A DNA stretch of 64,000 nt from Lojkania enalia (GCA_010094045.1 ML986582.1:682001-746000), one strand, 5' to 3'. Shown: positions 22,673-35,633, counted from the stretch's first letter. Made by a program: numbers and translations. Notes: generated by a model not told the origin, from the sequence alone.

Positions 22673-23896
22673 CTCTAGGCGATATTTTTCAGCGTTTCTA
22701 AGTCAGCAATCTTTCCCTGTTCTCAACACCTGAAGGTTTAAAACACAACCCTAAATATATTAATCGAGTCAACTAGAATCAAGAAAGTAGAGTAAAAATA
22801 GGACAAACGAAGAAGATATAATGCATATTAAAAACGATCAAATACACTGGCAAATAAATGATCTGGAAGCGCCTATTAAAGAAATCTGTGCGATGCAAGT
22901 ACTACTTGTACCCAAAATCACGACTTGCCATTCAACAGTCAGAACTCAGGGTACAGTATTCCAAGCAGTTACCCACGTCGCAATCACAATCGAGAAATCT
23001 TCCGTTCCACGTATTCACATATCTAAAAACGGTCATTTTCGTCACAATCACAATCAAGTCGCCCTCTATTCTACCTTCTCACAGACCTACAAGCAGGAGT
23101 CCTCGTCAGTTATGGCTAAGACATCATACCTACCTTTCCCCCAGAGAATACTCAAGTCCGCACCCCCAAACCCCTATTTCAAACATCCGCCAGCTTAGGC
23201 ACCCATCCACCACCCTCGCCTTCTTCCCAACCATGCAATACACATACTTATCCCCACTTCCATCCCCTGTACACCAACGCCAACGCCTAAACTCACATCA
23301 TCATGTCCCACACTCCGCCTCTTTCATCGTCGGCGCTAGACCATGTGAACGCTGCGATGCGACACTCCAGTCCCATCTCCACTTAATCCTTGAAACTACA
23401 AAACGCATTGTCTAGATACCGGGACATGACGAGCCTGCCGACTTGCCGTCGATATGTGGACCGATATAGCGGGTATTGATATTTACCGAGGAATTATTAG
23501 AGTGGCACAAACAACCCATCCCCACTTTATGACCTCAAACACTCCAATACCATATAAGCTTTCCAAGGGCACCCATGCCTGAAGCTCTACCCTTGAATTT
23601 CCCGCTATTAGTTAGCATATAAGAATCGATCCATATCGCACAACAAACTACCCGGTCGATCGAGACATCCACACAAGTCAACTGCGATACAAAGACAATC
23701 ATCGATTGCTACAAGATCATCGAGTATAGAAGATGGATTCAATATCTAGACCCTGGGTATAGCTCCGTCAATTTCCTTCCATTACCACAAACACACCTTC
23801 AAGGCCACTGCAATCTGAACAAAGCCCTAGCATCCACGCTCCTCTTTCTTATTTTGCGTCTCACACGCCAAGAAATCACATGTCATTACGGGCAGT
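22673..23896. other. Intergenic region downstream of the phosphate symporter
   Basis: 1.2 kb. Overlapping plus-strand frames at 22821-23198 and 22858-23415 lack recognisable content. The right part is presumably the 3' untranslated region of the symporter gene. Confidence 0.4.
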
Positions 23897-25816
23897 CTAG
23901 ATGCCCATGCCCCAACGCGGGGCATTCAGAATAATGCCCATTAGACATCCAGCAATGATACCAGCAACGGGGAGCGTGATGATCCAGCCCATGTAGATCC
24001 AAGCAACCATGCGCCAATTGATGGTCCTCCAGGTACCGTTGCAGAGGCCCACGCCAACGGTAGCACCGGAGATACACTGAGTAGTCGAGATGGGGAGCTT
24101 CAGACGCGTAGCCATAATGACGGTAATGGCAGAGCCGAGTTCCATCGAGAAACCGCGGGATGGCGAGTGGAGGGTGATCTTGTTACCGAGGGCGCGCATG
24201 ATGTTGTATCCGTACGTCCAGAGGCCGATGACGATGGCGGCACCACCAAAGGCAAGAATCCAGTCGGGGACAGGGACTTTAGATTTGAGTTCACCGGAGC
24301 TCCAGATGTAGTAGATGGTGGTATAAGGGCCAATGGCGCTGGGGTAATTAGCTATGATTAAAAGCCTTCGGTTGAAACACACTCACTTAGAGACATCGTT
24401 GGCACCGTGGGTAAACGATGCGGTCGCAGCGGTAAGCACTTGGAGGAAGCTATACGTGTATTCGGCTGCGAAGGTAAGTTAGCTAGGTCAATAGGAAAGA
24501 AGATGCGGGATCCCACCTTCGTTGTCGAAGTGCTCGCCAGTGGCATGCACCGCCTCGAGATCACCAGTGAGGAAATCTTTTTGCTTTTGCATCTCCACCA
24601 CGTCCTTGTCTACTCCATGGAGCACAGTAGCCTTGACATAGTAGAAAAGGACGGCAGGCGTGTACCAAGGTCCCGCCGGCCTCTGCCTCTTGGAGACAAA
24701 TAGCTGCTCCTTAGGTGCGGCTTCTGGTACGGGGGCTGGGGCGGGTGTAATGTCAGAAGCAGAGCCATCCTTCTCGTGTGACAACACAGCAGGGTGCTTC
24801 TCAAAGTCGTTAGAATGTCCCTCTGCAGCTCTCTTCGCCTCCAGCTCTTCGCGAGTCAAATGTCCGCGATAATAGTCTTGGATGCCAATTCCCACACCCT
24901 CAGGTCGGGGAGGGACGGCCCCTCGGCGAAGCAGGAGCGGTCCTTGTGGAATGTGCCACCATTTGAGTTCCCAGTCTTCCAAAATGATCTTGCGGTAGAG
25001 ATACGGAATGAAGAAGACAACGACCAAAAGCGCAACAACGGCACCTGTGCCAATGATCACACCCGCGGTTTCACCATCGTTAAGCTTGATCTTGGAAGAT
25101 CCACCTTTCCATACAATGAGCACTGTTGTAAGGATTAGTTTCCTGTTCAAGGAAGTCAACCGCAAATATCTTACAGGCAAGTAAGGCAGAGGTAATGAAG
25201 AAGTAAATTGGGACCGCAACGAAGGCCTTCTTGACGGGATTATTCCGGCGCATTACCAGGTACTTGGTAAGCAAGAAAATGATGGCACCAAAACCACCGG
25301 CGATGCCTGGAGCAATAGCCCAAGCCGCAAAGACTGGTGTTGTTAGTGTATACGGCATGAATAACGAGTGGAGAGGATGATACCTTGAGAGACGCCTTTC
25401 CAGCCCCAGTTAACACCTTCCTTGCCAACAGCAGCAATGCCAGCGCCAATAACACCGCCCATGATGGAATGTGTGGTGGAGACAGGCATACTAAACCTCG
25501 TTGCAATAGTAAGGTAGATGGATGATCCAATAACGGCGCAGACCATTCCAAGCAGGAGTACAGAAGGATCTTCCTCAAACAGTTTGACGTCAAGGACCTT
25601 GGTACGAATGGTATCAGAGACCCTGGCGCCGACAGCCATGGCTCCAGCGAACTCCATAACACTGCCGATACACATGGCTTGCATCATGGTCAGAGAGCGA
25701 GAGGCGACTGAAGTCGCAAACGAGTTGGCGACATCGTTGGCACCAATGTTCCAAGCATCAAGGAATGCAAAGATGGTGCCGATGGCGAAGAGGTAGTCGA
25801 ACTGGTGCAGTGCCAT
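23897..25816 (-). CDS. PHO89: Na+/phosphate symporter, Pho89/PHO-4 (PiT) family
   Basis: Five exons: 25816-25384, 25333-25175, 25122-24517, 24465-24387 and 24338-23897. The introns are 50, 52, 51 and 48 nt and every junction is in phase. The product is 572 residues, close to yeast Pho89. The duplicated PiT signature is present at both ends: FLDAWNIGANDVANSFAT near residue 20 and FTHGANDVSNAIGPYT in the second half. Each copy is followed by a membrane hairpin carrying PVSTTH/PISTTQ. The two membrane halves are separated by a hydrophilic cytosolic loop (about residues 260-390). The protein imports inorganic phosphate with sodium at the plasma membrane and is a phosphate-starvation gene in fungi. 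CACGTG boxes, the core Pho4/NUC-1 site, occur upstream only at 26930-26935 and 27453-27458, so local regulation is not shown. Confidence 0.95.
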
Positions 25817-28172
25817 CTTGCAGGGCTATCGCGTTTCACAGTGCTGGAGAGGGCACAGTGTCGCTGGGAATTCACTCTATATATCCGCGCGGGAGCGACA
25901 TAGGCAATGGCTACCGTCCAAAACGGGAAGGGGAAGTTAGTGCCACACGTATACAGCGGACCAATCACAGCGCGCGAGAATGCGTGTGCTCGCCAAGCTC
26001 GTCTTTCCAGGTTGGCGGGAGCGGTCTGAGGGCGGCGACGGCTTGGGCGAGAGAGCTAGAGAGCTTGGTGGTGGCCCCAAAGGATTCAGGGAATTCCCTG
26101 CGGCATTCCAGCCCGCTGTCCGCGCCGTTGGGTGTTGAGTGTCGCGCTCCAATTTGCTCCGCCGTTGATGAGGTTGACGGAGCTTGGCCTGAAAGTATTG
26201 TTGCCAAGCCTCGGAGCGAGCGCGCCCAGCTGCCAAGTCCGCCTCGTATATGCTTGGTCTGCGGGCCAATGGGGGTTTATCCTAGGAGCATGTGGGCAGA
26301 ACATGCACTGTGGATGGTTCGCGGGAACTGCAAGAAGCCGCCGTTCTAGAAGGGTGACCTCTGGTGGCTGCGACGGCTACACAGGATAGCGCAGGGCAAA
26401 CGAAAGCGAACGGTTCCTTGGCTTTGGCTGGCTCCACAGTCGCGCAATTCCAGAGAGAACAAGCGTTCCTGAATCCAATGGCTGTGGGACAGTGACAGAG
26501 GCTCGCTCCCCTCGACGAAGAGTTGTCATGTCATACGGCTGGCTCGCAGCATGCACATACCCACTGTGGACTACATTACCGAGCTGAGCATCTCTCACAC
26601 GACACTTGCAGTCGGGCATGTGTGGGGTAAATACTGTACAGCAGCATGCCGCTCGCTTTTCTGCTCGAGATGAGGAGCAAAACAAACACGGACTGGCCCC
26701 GGCCGTCCGTGTTGGCAAGTATACCCGTAGCAAGTCAAACCCTTTATTAACTGTGACACACTATGTTATTGCCAAGCACTGTCCTAGCAATGTAGCTGGG
26801 TGGTAATTTCGGGCTGGCTCTCATGATCAACCAGACGGCGAAGCCGCTGCAGAGATTGCTGGGCAGTGAATACATACCAAAGAGGAAGGTGATGAATATA
26901 GCACTGTGATAGGCCGTTGTCCTCGAAACCACGTGCGAGAAGTCCTCTAGTAGGCAGAGTGTCAGGGGCCCTAGAACTCTTCGATGTCCTACTAGCATGT
27001 TTACTTACTATTGCATGCCTAGGTGTCGCGCAGCCGCTGTTTGGCGCCAATTTATCGGTAGTGCTAGCCTCCCAGGGGTCTGGATTCCGTTTGACGGTCC
27101 CACAACTCGCATTTTTGAGGTACCTAGACCTAGTGGATTAGGGAACAAGGAATCGCTTTCGACGTATTCCGAGAGTCTCTCACCGCTAAGATCGGTCTCG
27201 TGGCAATGCTTCTTTCAAAGATTGGTACGACAAATGGGAATACTAGCGAGCACATCTAGGTGTCTCGAACTTGGTCAGGACGTTCGACAGCAGGATATTA
27301 CCTAGTACGGCCATTGGCAGTTTTCTCTCTATGTTGCCACCCTCGTTTGCGTAAGGGAGCAATAGCTCGCATGATCAAGATTTATGGTCCAAGACGGAGA
27401 AGTGGGTGGGGGGAGTTTGGGAAACAGTGGGCTCGCATGAAGGATAGAGACACACGTGGAGCTATGGGGACCAAGGAGAGGATGGCGAGGGTTTAACATA
27501 TGCCTCACCGGGGTAGAGGAATCATCCCCGCGCTGCTCTTGGCGCTGTTGGTTTCCAGCGTTCATGGCTCCAACCGAGGATGGATCGGGAAGGCCGCCTG
27601 CATAAACCAAAACGTTCGCCAATATTTCCTAGGGCATGCGTCTTTAGATGTGTGGGAGCCGGCGGAATGGGCCACTATGCATTAACAAGAGGACTCATCC
27701 AACCTCCCGGAGACCGGAGCCGTGTATACCCTTGCGCACTCAAGGAAGCATCCGTCTACATGAGCGCGTAGGACGCCGATTCCTATCAAGGATACGATAT
27801 TCCAGTTTGCACACTTCTTTCCCATATCTCTCGTCTCAATTAGCACATGAATAATCAACAGATGATAACCAATTCAACTCATCGTCATAGTCCTCCAAGA
27901 ATGCATATTATTCCGATCAAATTGGATTCTGCATGATAGTCGTCGTATGTGTTTCGTGTTATCCTATCCGATTAGGGTCCATACGGTAATCCATCTTATC
28001 AACAGTAATGAGTGCGCGAAGTGTTTTGAAGATGGTGTAAAAGCACCCAAGTCATGGAGCTTTTGCCTACTCTTGTAGGATGATGCGTGGAAAACCGTGG
28101 TGGTTAGCTGCGGAGAAAAGTGGGTCGGCTAGTCCTAATTAGGCCTATTTATTGGCAGCGCGTATTCTTAGG
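25817..28172. other. Long gene-free divergent interval
   Basis: About 2.4 kb between PHO89 (-) and MCM5 (+), more G+C-rich than the flanks from 25.9 to 27.7 kb. Many mutually overlapping open frames occur on both strands, as expected from composition. CACGTG palindromes stand at 26930-26935 and 27453-27458. I found no tRNA, transposon end or conserved coding block. Confidence 0.45.
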
Positions 28173-28193
28173 ACGCGTTTTCTCGCGACGCGC
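28173..28193. promoter_or_regulatory. MluI cell-cycle box cluster upstream of MCM5
   Basis: ACGCGT at 28173-28178 is a perfect MCB. A near-copy, ACGCGC, stands at 28188-28193, with TCGCGA overlapping it at 28183-28188. They lie 76-96 bp before the MCM5 ATG. The MBF/DSC1 factor binds such boxes to drive G1/S expression of replication genes, including MCMs, in yeasts. Function here is inferred from sequence and position. Confidence 0.65.
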
Positions 28194-28268
28194 TTTCAAC
28201 CCCTCGAAATCGTACTTGCGCGCACGACACTCCCATCCACACCCAAACCCTCCTTGCAAAACGGAGAA

Positions 28269-30541
28269 ATGGCGGATAGACAATCGGCATACTCGATCAG
28301 CCTTTTCGGAAGCCATGCAGGCGATGACCGCCAAGATGGCGTCTCCCCCTCTCATATCCAGCGAGCCCTGGTAGACTTTGTTATGGACTTCCATCTTGAC
28401 AATGTCTTCATTTACAGGTTTGATCACACTACTAACCACTATTCGCGGCAGGCTAACTCGTGACTAGAGATCAGATCCGCGAAAATGTGCTAGTCAAACA
28501 GTACTATTGCGATATTGACATTGCCCATCTCATCTCTTACGACGAGGAGCTTGCCCATAAACTAACCACAGATCCTGCAGATATCATACCTCTAGTAAAA
28601 CAGAACCGCTCAGTCACTATTGCGCAAGCTAACTCTATGTAGTTTGAAGCCGCTCTGAAGACGTGCACGCAGCGCATCGTCTACCCCTCCCAGAAACACA
28701 TTGCACTCCCCGAGCACCAACTCCTACTCCATTCCACTGCTTCTGAACTCTCCATCCGCGATCTCAACGCCAGCAACGTCTCTCGTCTCGTACGGATACC
28801 AGGAATTATCATCGGAGCATCGACTCTCTCCTCCAAATCCACAACGCTTGCGATCCGTTGCCGGAATTGCGGACACGAAGTCCAATTACCCGTATCAGGT
28901 GGATTCACGGGCGTCTCACTCCCCCGCACATGTGGCGCAGTGAGAACAGAAGGCGACAGGTCGGACAAGTGCCCGCTAGACCCATACTACGTTATGCACG
29001 AGAAATGCCAGTTCATCGATCAGCAGGTACTCAAATTGCAGGAAGCGCCTGACCAGGTCCCCGTCGGTGAATTGCCACGTCACATCATGATTTCTGCAGA
29101 TCGATATCTGACGAACCGTGTCGTTCCGGGAACTCGGTGCACCGTGATGGGCGTATTCTCTATCTACCAGGCAAAAGGGTCGAAGAGGTCGCAGAACGCG
29201 GCGGTAGCAATCCGAAATCCGTATATTCGGGCAGTTGGTATCCACGCTGATGTTGACCACACAATGAAAGGTAATGCTATTTTCACCGAAGAGGAGGAAC
29301 AGGAGTTCCTCGAAATGAGCAGGAGGCCGGACCTCTATGAGACTTTCGCGAACTGCATTGCTCCCTCAATCTACGGCAACAAGGATATCAAGAAGGCCAT
29401 TGCATGTCTTTTGATGGGCGGCTCGAAGAAGATTTTACCTGATGGAATGAAGCTTCGAGGAGATATCAACGTCCTGCTTCTCGGTGACCCCGGTACTGCC
29501 AAATCGCAGCTCCTAAAATTTGTGGAAAAGGTGGCGCCTATTGCCATCTACACTTCAGGCAAAGGTTCTTCGGCAGCAGGTCTAACAGCCTCCGTGCAGC
29601 GCGACCACAATACACGAGAGTTCTATCTCGAGGGCGGTGCCATGGTCCTCGCGGACGGCGGTGTGGTCTGTATCGACGAATTTGACAAAATGCGCGACGA
29701 AGACCGCGTGGCCATCCACGAAGCCATGGAGCAACAAACTATATCTATCGCGAAAGCTGGAATCACTACAATCCTCAACTCTCGGACTTCAGTCCTCGCA
29801 GCTGCTAATCCCATCTTTGGCCGTTACGACGACATGAAGACCCCAGGCGAGAACATCGATTTTCAGACCACTATCCTTTCGCGATTCGACATGATCTTCA
29901 TTGTACGAGACGAACATGACCGGGCTAGGGACGAGCGCATGGCCAAACACGTCATGGGCATTGCGATGGGCGGCCGCGGCGTCGAAGAGCAAGTCCAAGC
30001 CGAAATACCAATCGAGAAAATGAAACGCTACATCACCTACTGCAGACAAAAATGCGCACCTCGCCTGTCGCCCGAGGCCGCCGAGAAGCTGAGCTCGCAC
30101 TTCGTGTCCATTAGACGACAGGTGCATGCCTCGGAAATGAACGCCAATGCCCGCTCCTCGATCCCCATCACTGTACGTCAACTCGAGGCTATTATCCGTA
30201 TTACAGAATCCCTAGCCAAACTCTCGCTTTCGCCAATTGCGGATGAATCGCATGTCGACGAGGCGATTAGACTATTTTTGGCCTCTACTATGGATGCGGT
30301 GAATCAAGGTGAAGGCCAGGGGTCTAAGGAGTTGATGGATGAGGTTAATAAGGTGGAGGAGGAGCTTAGGAGGCGCATGCCTATTGGTTGGCAAGTGAAT
30401 CTGAGCACTTTGAAGAGGGAGATGGTGGACGGGAAGGGGTATAGTGAGCAAGCGCTTGGTAGAGCGCTCCATGTTATGGCTGCGAGGGAGACGATTCGAT
30501 GGAGACATGGCGGTTCCGTTGTGTTTAGGAGTAGTGCGTAG
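28269..30541 (+). CDS. MCM5: DNA replication licensing factor Mcm5 (Cdc46)
   Basis: Exons are 28269-28417, 28468-28594 and 28643-30541. The introns are 50 and 48 nt, each with a GCTAAC branch site. The product is 724 residues, the normal length. The N-terminal domain carries the zinc motif (CRNCGHEV ... RTCG ... DKC, residues ~185-225). The AAA+ core has Walker [13 protein letters not shown], Walker [10 protein letters not shown], sensor 1 [11 protein letters not shown] and arginine finger SRFD, followed by the C-terminal winged-helix region. Mcm5 is one of six subunits of the Mcm2-7 helicase loaded at origins. Together with Mcm2 it forms the gate of the ring. The opening [12 protein letters not shown] is characteristic of fungal Mcm5 and supports the start. 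Confidence 0.96.
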
Positions 30542-33500
30542 AGAATTTGTGGCTATAGATTTTTGAGGCGTTTTGGGTTGGATGTGGATGATGATATGGT
30601 AGATGCGGGCATGGGTAGGGTTGAGGCGTTTTGTCGATTTCTAGCGGTCTATGCAGGTCTAGTACAGTGCGTTTATGCAGGCCAATACACGATTCCTAAT
30701 GTAGCAAACTTTCTGACATATAACTCATTCCGCATTACTGCTAATTGAAACTTAATTACTCCCATATCTAATACTAGAACCTCCAGTCCTCCCACAACTG
30801 CACTTCCTGTTCCTCTACCTACTCTCCCTGCCCTCTATCTTCTTGTCCTTCGTTTGTTGTGTGGTTGATAGGGTCATGCCTCATGAGCAGGAAGGTTGGG
30901 GATGTGGTTCGTATGTAATTCGCTGCCGTGTACAGGTTGAGCGGTAGCAGTATGGCGCAGGGTAGTTTGTGGAGTCTGGTTGTTTTGGTCTTCCATTGCC
31001 GTTGCTTGGAGAGAGATGGTGGAGTGCAAGCTGCTAAAGTTCTGAGCGGAGGAGATAAAGGCCGTGCTACGAAGAACTTATCAATCCGTGAATGAAGAGA
31101 AAAGTGAAGAATAGCATTACATGTAGACGTCAATCTTCTCACAGCTTCATGGCGACCATGAAAGATAGCGCTGAAGCATCAGGACCTCGAGAACCAGGAC
31201 CGGGCCTGCACGTGCACAAAACCATCTCGTGCCGTCCGCTCCTCCATCCTTCCGTCCTTTCCCAAGCTTGAATCATGCCCTATATAGATATAAAGGCTCA
31301 AATAAATCTCCAGCTTCAAGTAGCGCCACAGCATCTGCTCCCTTAAGAACCTACTTAAGGAGTAGACCGGTGGTTCAGTAGCTAGGTGGGCGACCAATAA
31401 AAGCATCTCCCTGTTGTAAGTCCCATTTACCTAAGCAAAGACAAGCTTAGGCCGAGCGAAGCGAAATGGAGCCAGGGACCACAACCAGAAGCATTAGCTG
31501 GGGGTGTCTGTTCCGGAACACGAAACTCCCAGTCGCCCAGCCATTTAGGATGGTTGGCAAGTTCCTCTGTTTGCTGATTTTTGGTTGTTGGGATAGCGTC
31601 GTTTTAGGAAGGATGGTAAATGGTTTTTTTAAGGGTCGGGAGAAGTTTGGGGAAGTTCTATCTATATAGGGGCTTCGGAGAATCTTAGTTGTTTAAGTCA
31701 AGATTGATATCCTTTTTAGTACATAATCCTCTGTGCACTCTTTGATATATTTATTGTGGTGAGAGGCGAATCTTGTCTCAGGGAGGGAGATGAGGAACTG
31801 AACTGGTTGATTGAGGATGGCCAGCAGGCCATATTTATGTACATAGAAAAAGGGGTATATCAGCTGATATCCGGCGTGATTTGATATCGTGCGACGGTAT
31901 CCGATACAGCTCGGCCGACCTGCCAAAATCCCCATTACATTTATAGTGTATCAAACGCAGTACATGGATAGGGATTATTTCATTCAAGTAGGATTAGCAA
32001 GCAACTAGAGCTATCCGCGTACAAATAGAGTGATTTACAAGACCAGCCGAAATGAGATATTGTCTTCTTGAGAGACTTCTTACAACGTCTTCGTTATGTC
32101 CCTTATCCTCCTCAACCTCTATCATAAATGTAAGTGATATGTATCATCTCGGACAGTCTCAGACGATCCGTTCTCAGCCGGCTTCTTTTTCAGGAATCGA
32201 AGCTATATCTTTGCCTCTATCAAATGATCGTTACTCTAATCGACGTCCCGCTGCACTTTCGCGATCCACCCTTGAGTAGCCAATTCCTCCTGCTAGGAGA
32301 CTTAGATACGCCTCTGATGCCTTTGCAATACGCTCCCACTGAAGCTCTGCGGTCTTCTCGCCGTGCTTCTCATTTTGAATATTGCTGCTGTCAGACTGTG
32401 TTTCCTCGTTATCACTAGCAGAGATGTGTGCTTCCTTATAGTATATTTGAGTCCTCTCTTCGTCAAAAGTCAGTGTTCTATTATCACTGGTAGTGCTAAT
32501 AAATTCCATTATTATATGTGGCCCTTCTATTCGGTTCATAACGCCAATTAGTTGATGGAAATATCAATAGTTATATCGGTATGTAGGCCCCTGGATGATT
32601 CCACCTTGCAGAATGGATTTTAGAAGTTCAAAGAAAATTCGATTCCTTGGAAGATCAGAATTTTATGAGCAAGGGTTATTTTATGCACGATGGGACAATA
32701 CGTTCACCCTGATTAGTATTTTACACCCCAAAATGTCCCATAAATTGCCAATGAAAATCTAGCTAAAATTAACCAAATTTTAGGCGTATATTAAAGATTT
32801 CTAATACTATTTCAAATTACAATATAATTCTGGTTAAAACTCGTTTAGTCAACCATTCCATTCACTATCCGGTACGCTGGCTATCCAACGTCGGCACTCC
32901 ATCTCAACGCCAGCCCCACCAGTACCCAACACCACTCTAGATCTCACGATACTCTAACCTTTCTCACAGAGATGAGCCTACAGAGTCAGACCCACAGAGC
33001 TAAGAAAGCCTACATACATTGGTAGTGAATAGACTGATACACAAGCATACCGGGCGCTCTCAGCTATGTGAGAAATTTAAGAGTATTTTACGTTCTATAG
33101 TAGTGTTGGTGGCTATTTCTATAGTAGTATAGCATGTGATAAACAGAAGCCACTAATGAGGCATGGGCTTAGGCATCGACTAGGGATCGGCTAGACTAGG
33201 GACTAGAATATCAACTGAATCTTTTTAAGTTAAATTAATACATAGAATTCTTATTTGGAAAGACTAGCTAGCTAGCTAGTCACTTACTAGCAGTCAAAAC
33301 TGTATTGAATATGTTCGTCATTGAATATATTGCTATCATGTAGACCTAGAAGGCAAATTCCGTGTGTGTCGGGGAGCTCCCATTTCTTCCATAATCTACG
33401 CGCTTGTCTAGAAAAAATTGCCTTGTCCGTCTCTGTAAACTTTCACTACCCCTGATCTATCATCCTCCTCGCTGTTCTTGTGCGCGCTCTCATGAGTCTC

Positions 33501-34234
33501 CTTTGACTGGATACAGTTTATACTTCTCATATAGCTGAAAGTCTCAATGTCATCTCATCTATATCATCTTCGACTTTTTCTATCTCCTGCTCTAAATATG
33601 AAGTCCAGCCTTCCCTTTCCAATTCCTCCGCCATCTACCCATAATTTCTGTATATATTTCTGAGCTCCTGTCAGATAAGAGTATCCAATTCACACTTCAG
33701 ATCGGCAAGTGAAAATTTGAGATTCTCCCTAGCCCTAGCCATGCAGAGGTGACTACAGGCGCAAAGAAGGCGCTCTATAACCCTTCAGTCACATCATTCC
33801 AGTATCAGAATACTAGGCGAGCCAAGTAACTGGGTTGTTAGGGTCTTCCGGTTTTTCGTCGAATATGATGGTGCAGATTATATACGCTTGAGTTTGGAGC
33901 TAGGATTCATTTAAATGTATCTTTCGTTATTTAAAAATATATTACGAATGAGTACAGATATATAATAGTATTCTCACAATAGCGGACGGCCTTTATAGAG
34001 CATCGAATGTGAGCGAATCCGAAATCTCATTATGCTAGCGTACAATGCAACTCTCCACGCGTGCAAAAACTCTTCGTACGTTTCCTTGATCATAGACGCA
34101 GAAACTTCCCCCTATCGGCATCTAGGCTTACACTGTATGTCAAGATTTTAGAATCACCAATCATTTAAGTAAGCTCTTCTCTAAATTATCTCTCACCCTC
34201 TCCACATTTTCCCACACACTTTTAATATCCTTCT
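30542..34234. other. Long gene-poor interval
   Basis: 3.7 kb. A minus-strand frame at 32231-32539 (102 residues, acidic, with EKHGEKTAELQWERIAKASE) is the only one that reads like protein, and I would not call it a gene on this evidence. A CTAG tetranucleotide run lies near 33268-33285. The stretch from 32.6 to 34.2 kb is A+T-rich. I found no RNA gene. Confidence 0.45.
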
Positions 34235-34405
34235 GTAAGTAGGAGTGGGTGGAGACCGTATGGGGGTTGTATTGATGGATGTATTGATGGTTTTGCTGAT
34301 GATGTCCTTGACCTATGGGTCAAGATACAGTGGAGGAATATATAAAACATGAGACTGCTTAGTCAAGGGCTACATAGCTGATCAGGCACGTGACCTTAGC
34401 TTACA
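34235..34405 (+). repeat. Left arm of the inverted repeat
   Basis: It aligns with the reverse complement of 35200-35368. The shared block runs from GTAAG(T/C)A at the outer end through ATTGATG repeats and TTGACCTA to GCTTACA at the inner end. The inner edge includes the downstream TAA of the enclosed small ORF. Confidence 0.7.
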
Positions 34406-34790
34406 CCTTCTTAACCGTCTCTATATCATCCTTCGTCGTCTCCAAATCACTCTATCCAACACGCTCGGTATCCTGCTTGGCCCCCTCAATGTTCTCTACC
34501 GTTCTATCTATATCCTCCATTACCCTTTCCGTATCGCCTCCCCTCGCATTTTTCATTTTCTCTTTGACCTTTGTCGAGTCTAATTTCGCTTTCTCAACCT
34601 CTAGTTTCGCAGCGTTAATGTCAACTTGCATCTCCGCTGTTAGACTTTCCTGGCTTCCATTTTCCTCCTGTGTATTGCTGTCGACATGATTTTGTGACGA
34701 CTTTTCTAGTTGCTCAACCAGGTTGGGCTTTTCGGTCTTTGGTGTCGCGGCGTCCGCAACAGTGGCTTGGAGATCGATATGTGAATTCAT
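34401..34790 (-). CDS. Small coiled-coil protein with an in-frame TAG
   Basis: The frame opens at ATG 34788-34790 and reaches TAG at 34452-34454 after 112 residues. It then continues in the same frame for 16 more codons with the same charged heptad character (SDLETTKDDIETVKKV) to TAA at 34401-34403. Residues ~50-112 are a Glu/Lys/Asp/Val-rich helix (AAKLEVEKAKLDSTKVKEKMK, VMEDIDRTVENIEGAKQDTERV). There is no signal peptide or known domain. It lies inside the inverted-repeat element and may be its cargo. The shorter product (34452-34790) is the conservative reading. Confidence 0.45.
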
Positions 34791-35199
34791 ATCTATGATC
34801 CGTGTTCCAAAAATTTTTTTTTCTGCGGTTCTGTATTTTTCACGGAAAGTATGAGATATTGCCTTGTATATATTTGATACTAGCGTGATGTCCAGAACAT
34901 TTAATATTGGGACTAGGAGAGTTTATAGGGGGAAGTATTGGGGCGTTTGCGGGATATTGAAATGCATTCGCGTCATCTATGTTGCATGAGATGGCAGGCG
35001 TGAATGGCGTAAACCTATTTGCAGTGAATATATGCTTTCCATAGACGGTTTTCTTCACACAACCTATCAAGACTACTCAACCCTTTCTTGACACGGAGTA
35101 GAGAGTTTGAGATTCAAATGGTAATACTTGGCTAAGCACTATTCCAGCCGCCCGTTGGAGCTCTATTAGCTGTTTACATTCCAATTCGGCACCACCCAA

Positions 35200-35368
35200 T
35201 GTAAGCCAAGGGCGCGTGCCTGATCAGGTTATGCAGCCCTTGACTAAGCAGTGTCATGTACTATATATTTCTCTACTGTATCTTGACCGATAGGTCAGGG
35301 TAACCATCAATAAAATCATCAGTATAATCATCAATACACCTACACAGTCTCCACCTACTCTTGCTTAC
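35200..35368 (-). repeat. Right arm of the inverted repeat
   Basis: Inverted partner of 34235-34405. The short ATTGATG-like direct repeats inside differ in number between the arms, which explains the small length difference. Confidence 0.7.
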
Positions 35369-35633
35369 CCCCAAAGAGCCTTTCTATTTCCAAATAATTT
35401 ACAAGTCTAAAACTATTGTGCTTCAAGGAGCGTTATAATATCTATACAAGTGACGCTGGAGCGAAATCAGCATACTCCAAAAATATCTTCGAAGAATGGG
35501 ACCATTTCTAGCAGCAGAATATCCAAAATATATACCACTCCAGAGCACCTTCATGACATCAACCCTATCACGTCAGACTTCACATAATCCTTCACGTCCC
35601 TCCCACTTTCCCATCACTCCCGCCTAACCCACC

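Larger units (their letters stand above)
34235..35368. mobile_element. Inverted-repeat-bounded element, unclassified
   Basis: Two ~170-bp arms, 34235-34405 and 35200-35368, are imperfect inverted copies of each other with small indels. They share GTCAAGATACAGT, GCTTAGTCAAGGGCT and CTGATCAGGCACG in opposite orientation. Between them is a ~790-bp core holding a small coiled-coil ORF read on the minus strand. The structure resembles a DNA element with long terminal inverted repeats or an inverted duplication. No transposase, clear target duplication or known family ends were recognised, so class and mobility are open. Confidence 0.6.

Noticed and set aside
25937..26733. Multiple 70-190-residue ORFs between PHO89 and MCM5
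   Set aside because: They are mutually overlapping on both strands with no family motif or splice logic, as expected from base composition.
27500..27685. Plus-strand ORF starting with a signal-peptide-like PALLLALLVSS segment
   Set aside because: Only 61 residues, in a G+C-rich region where all frames are open, with overlapping equal-sized frames on the opposite strand and no promoter or conservation evidence.
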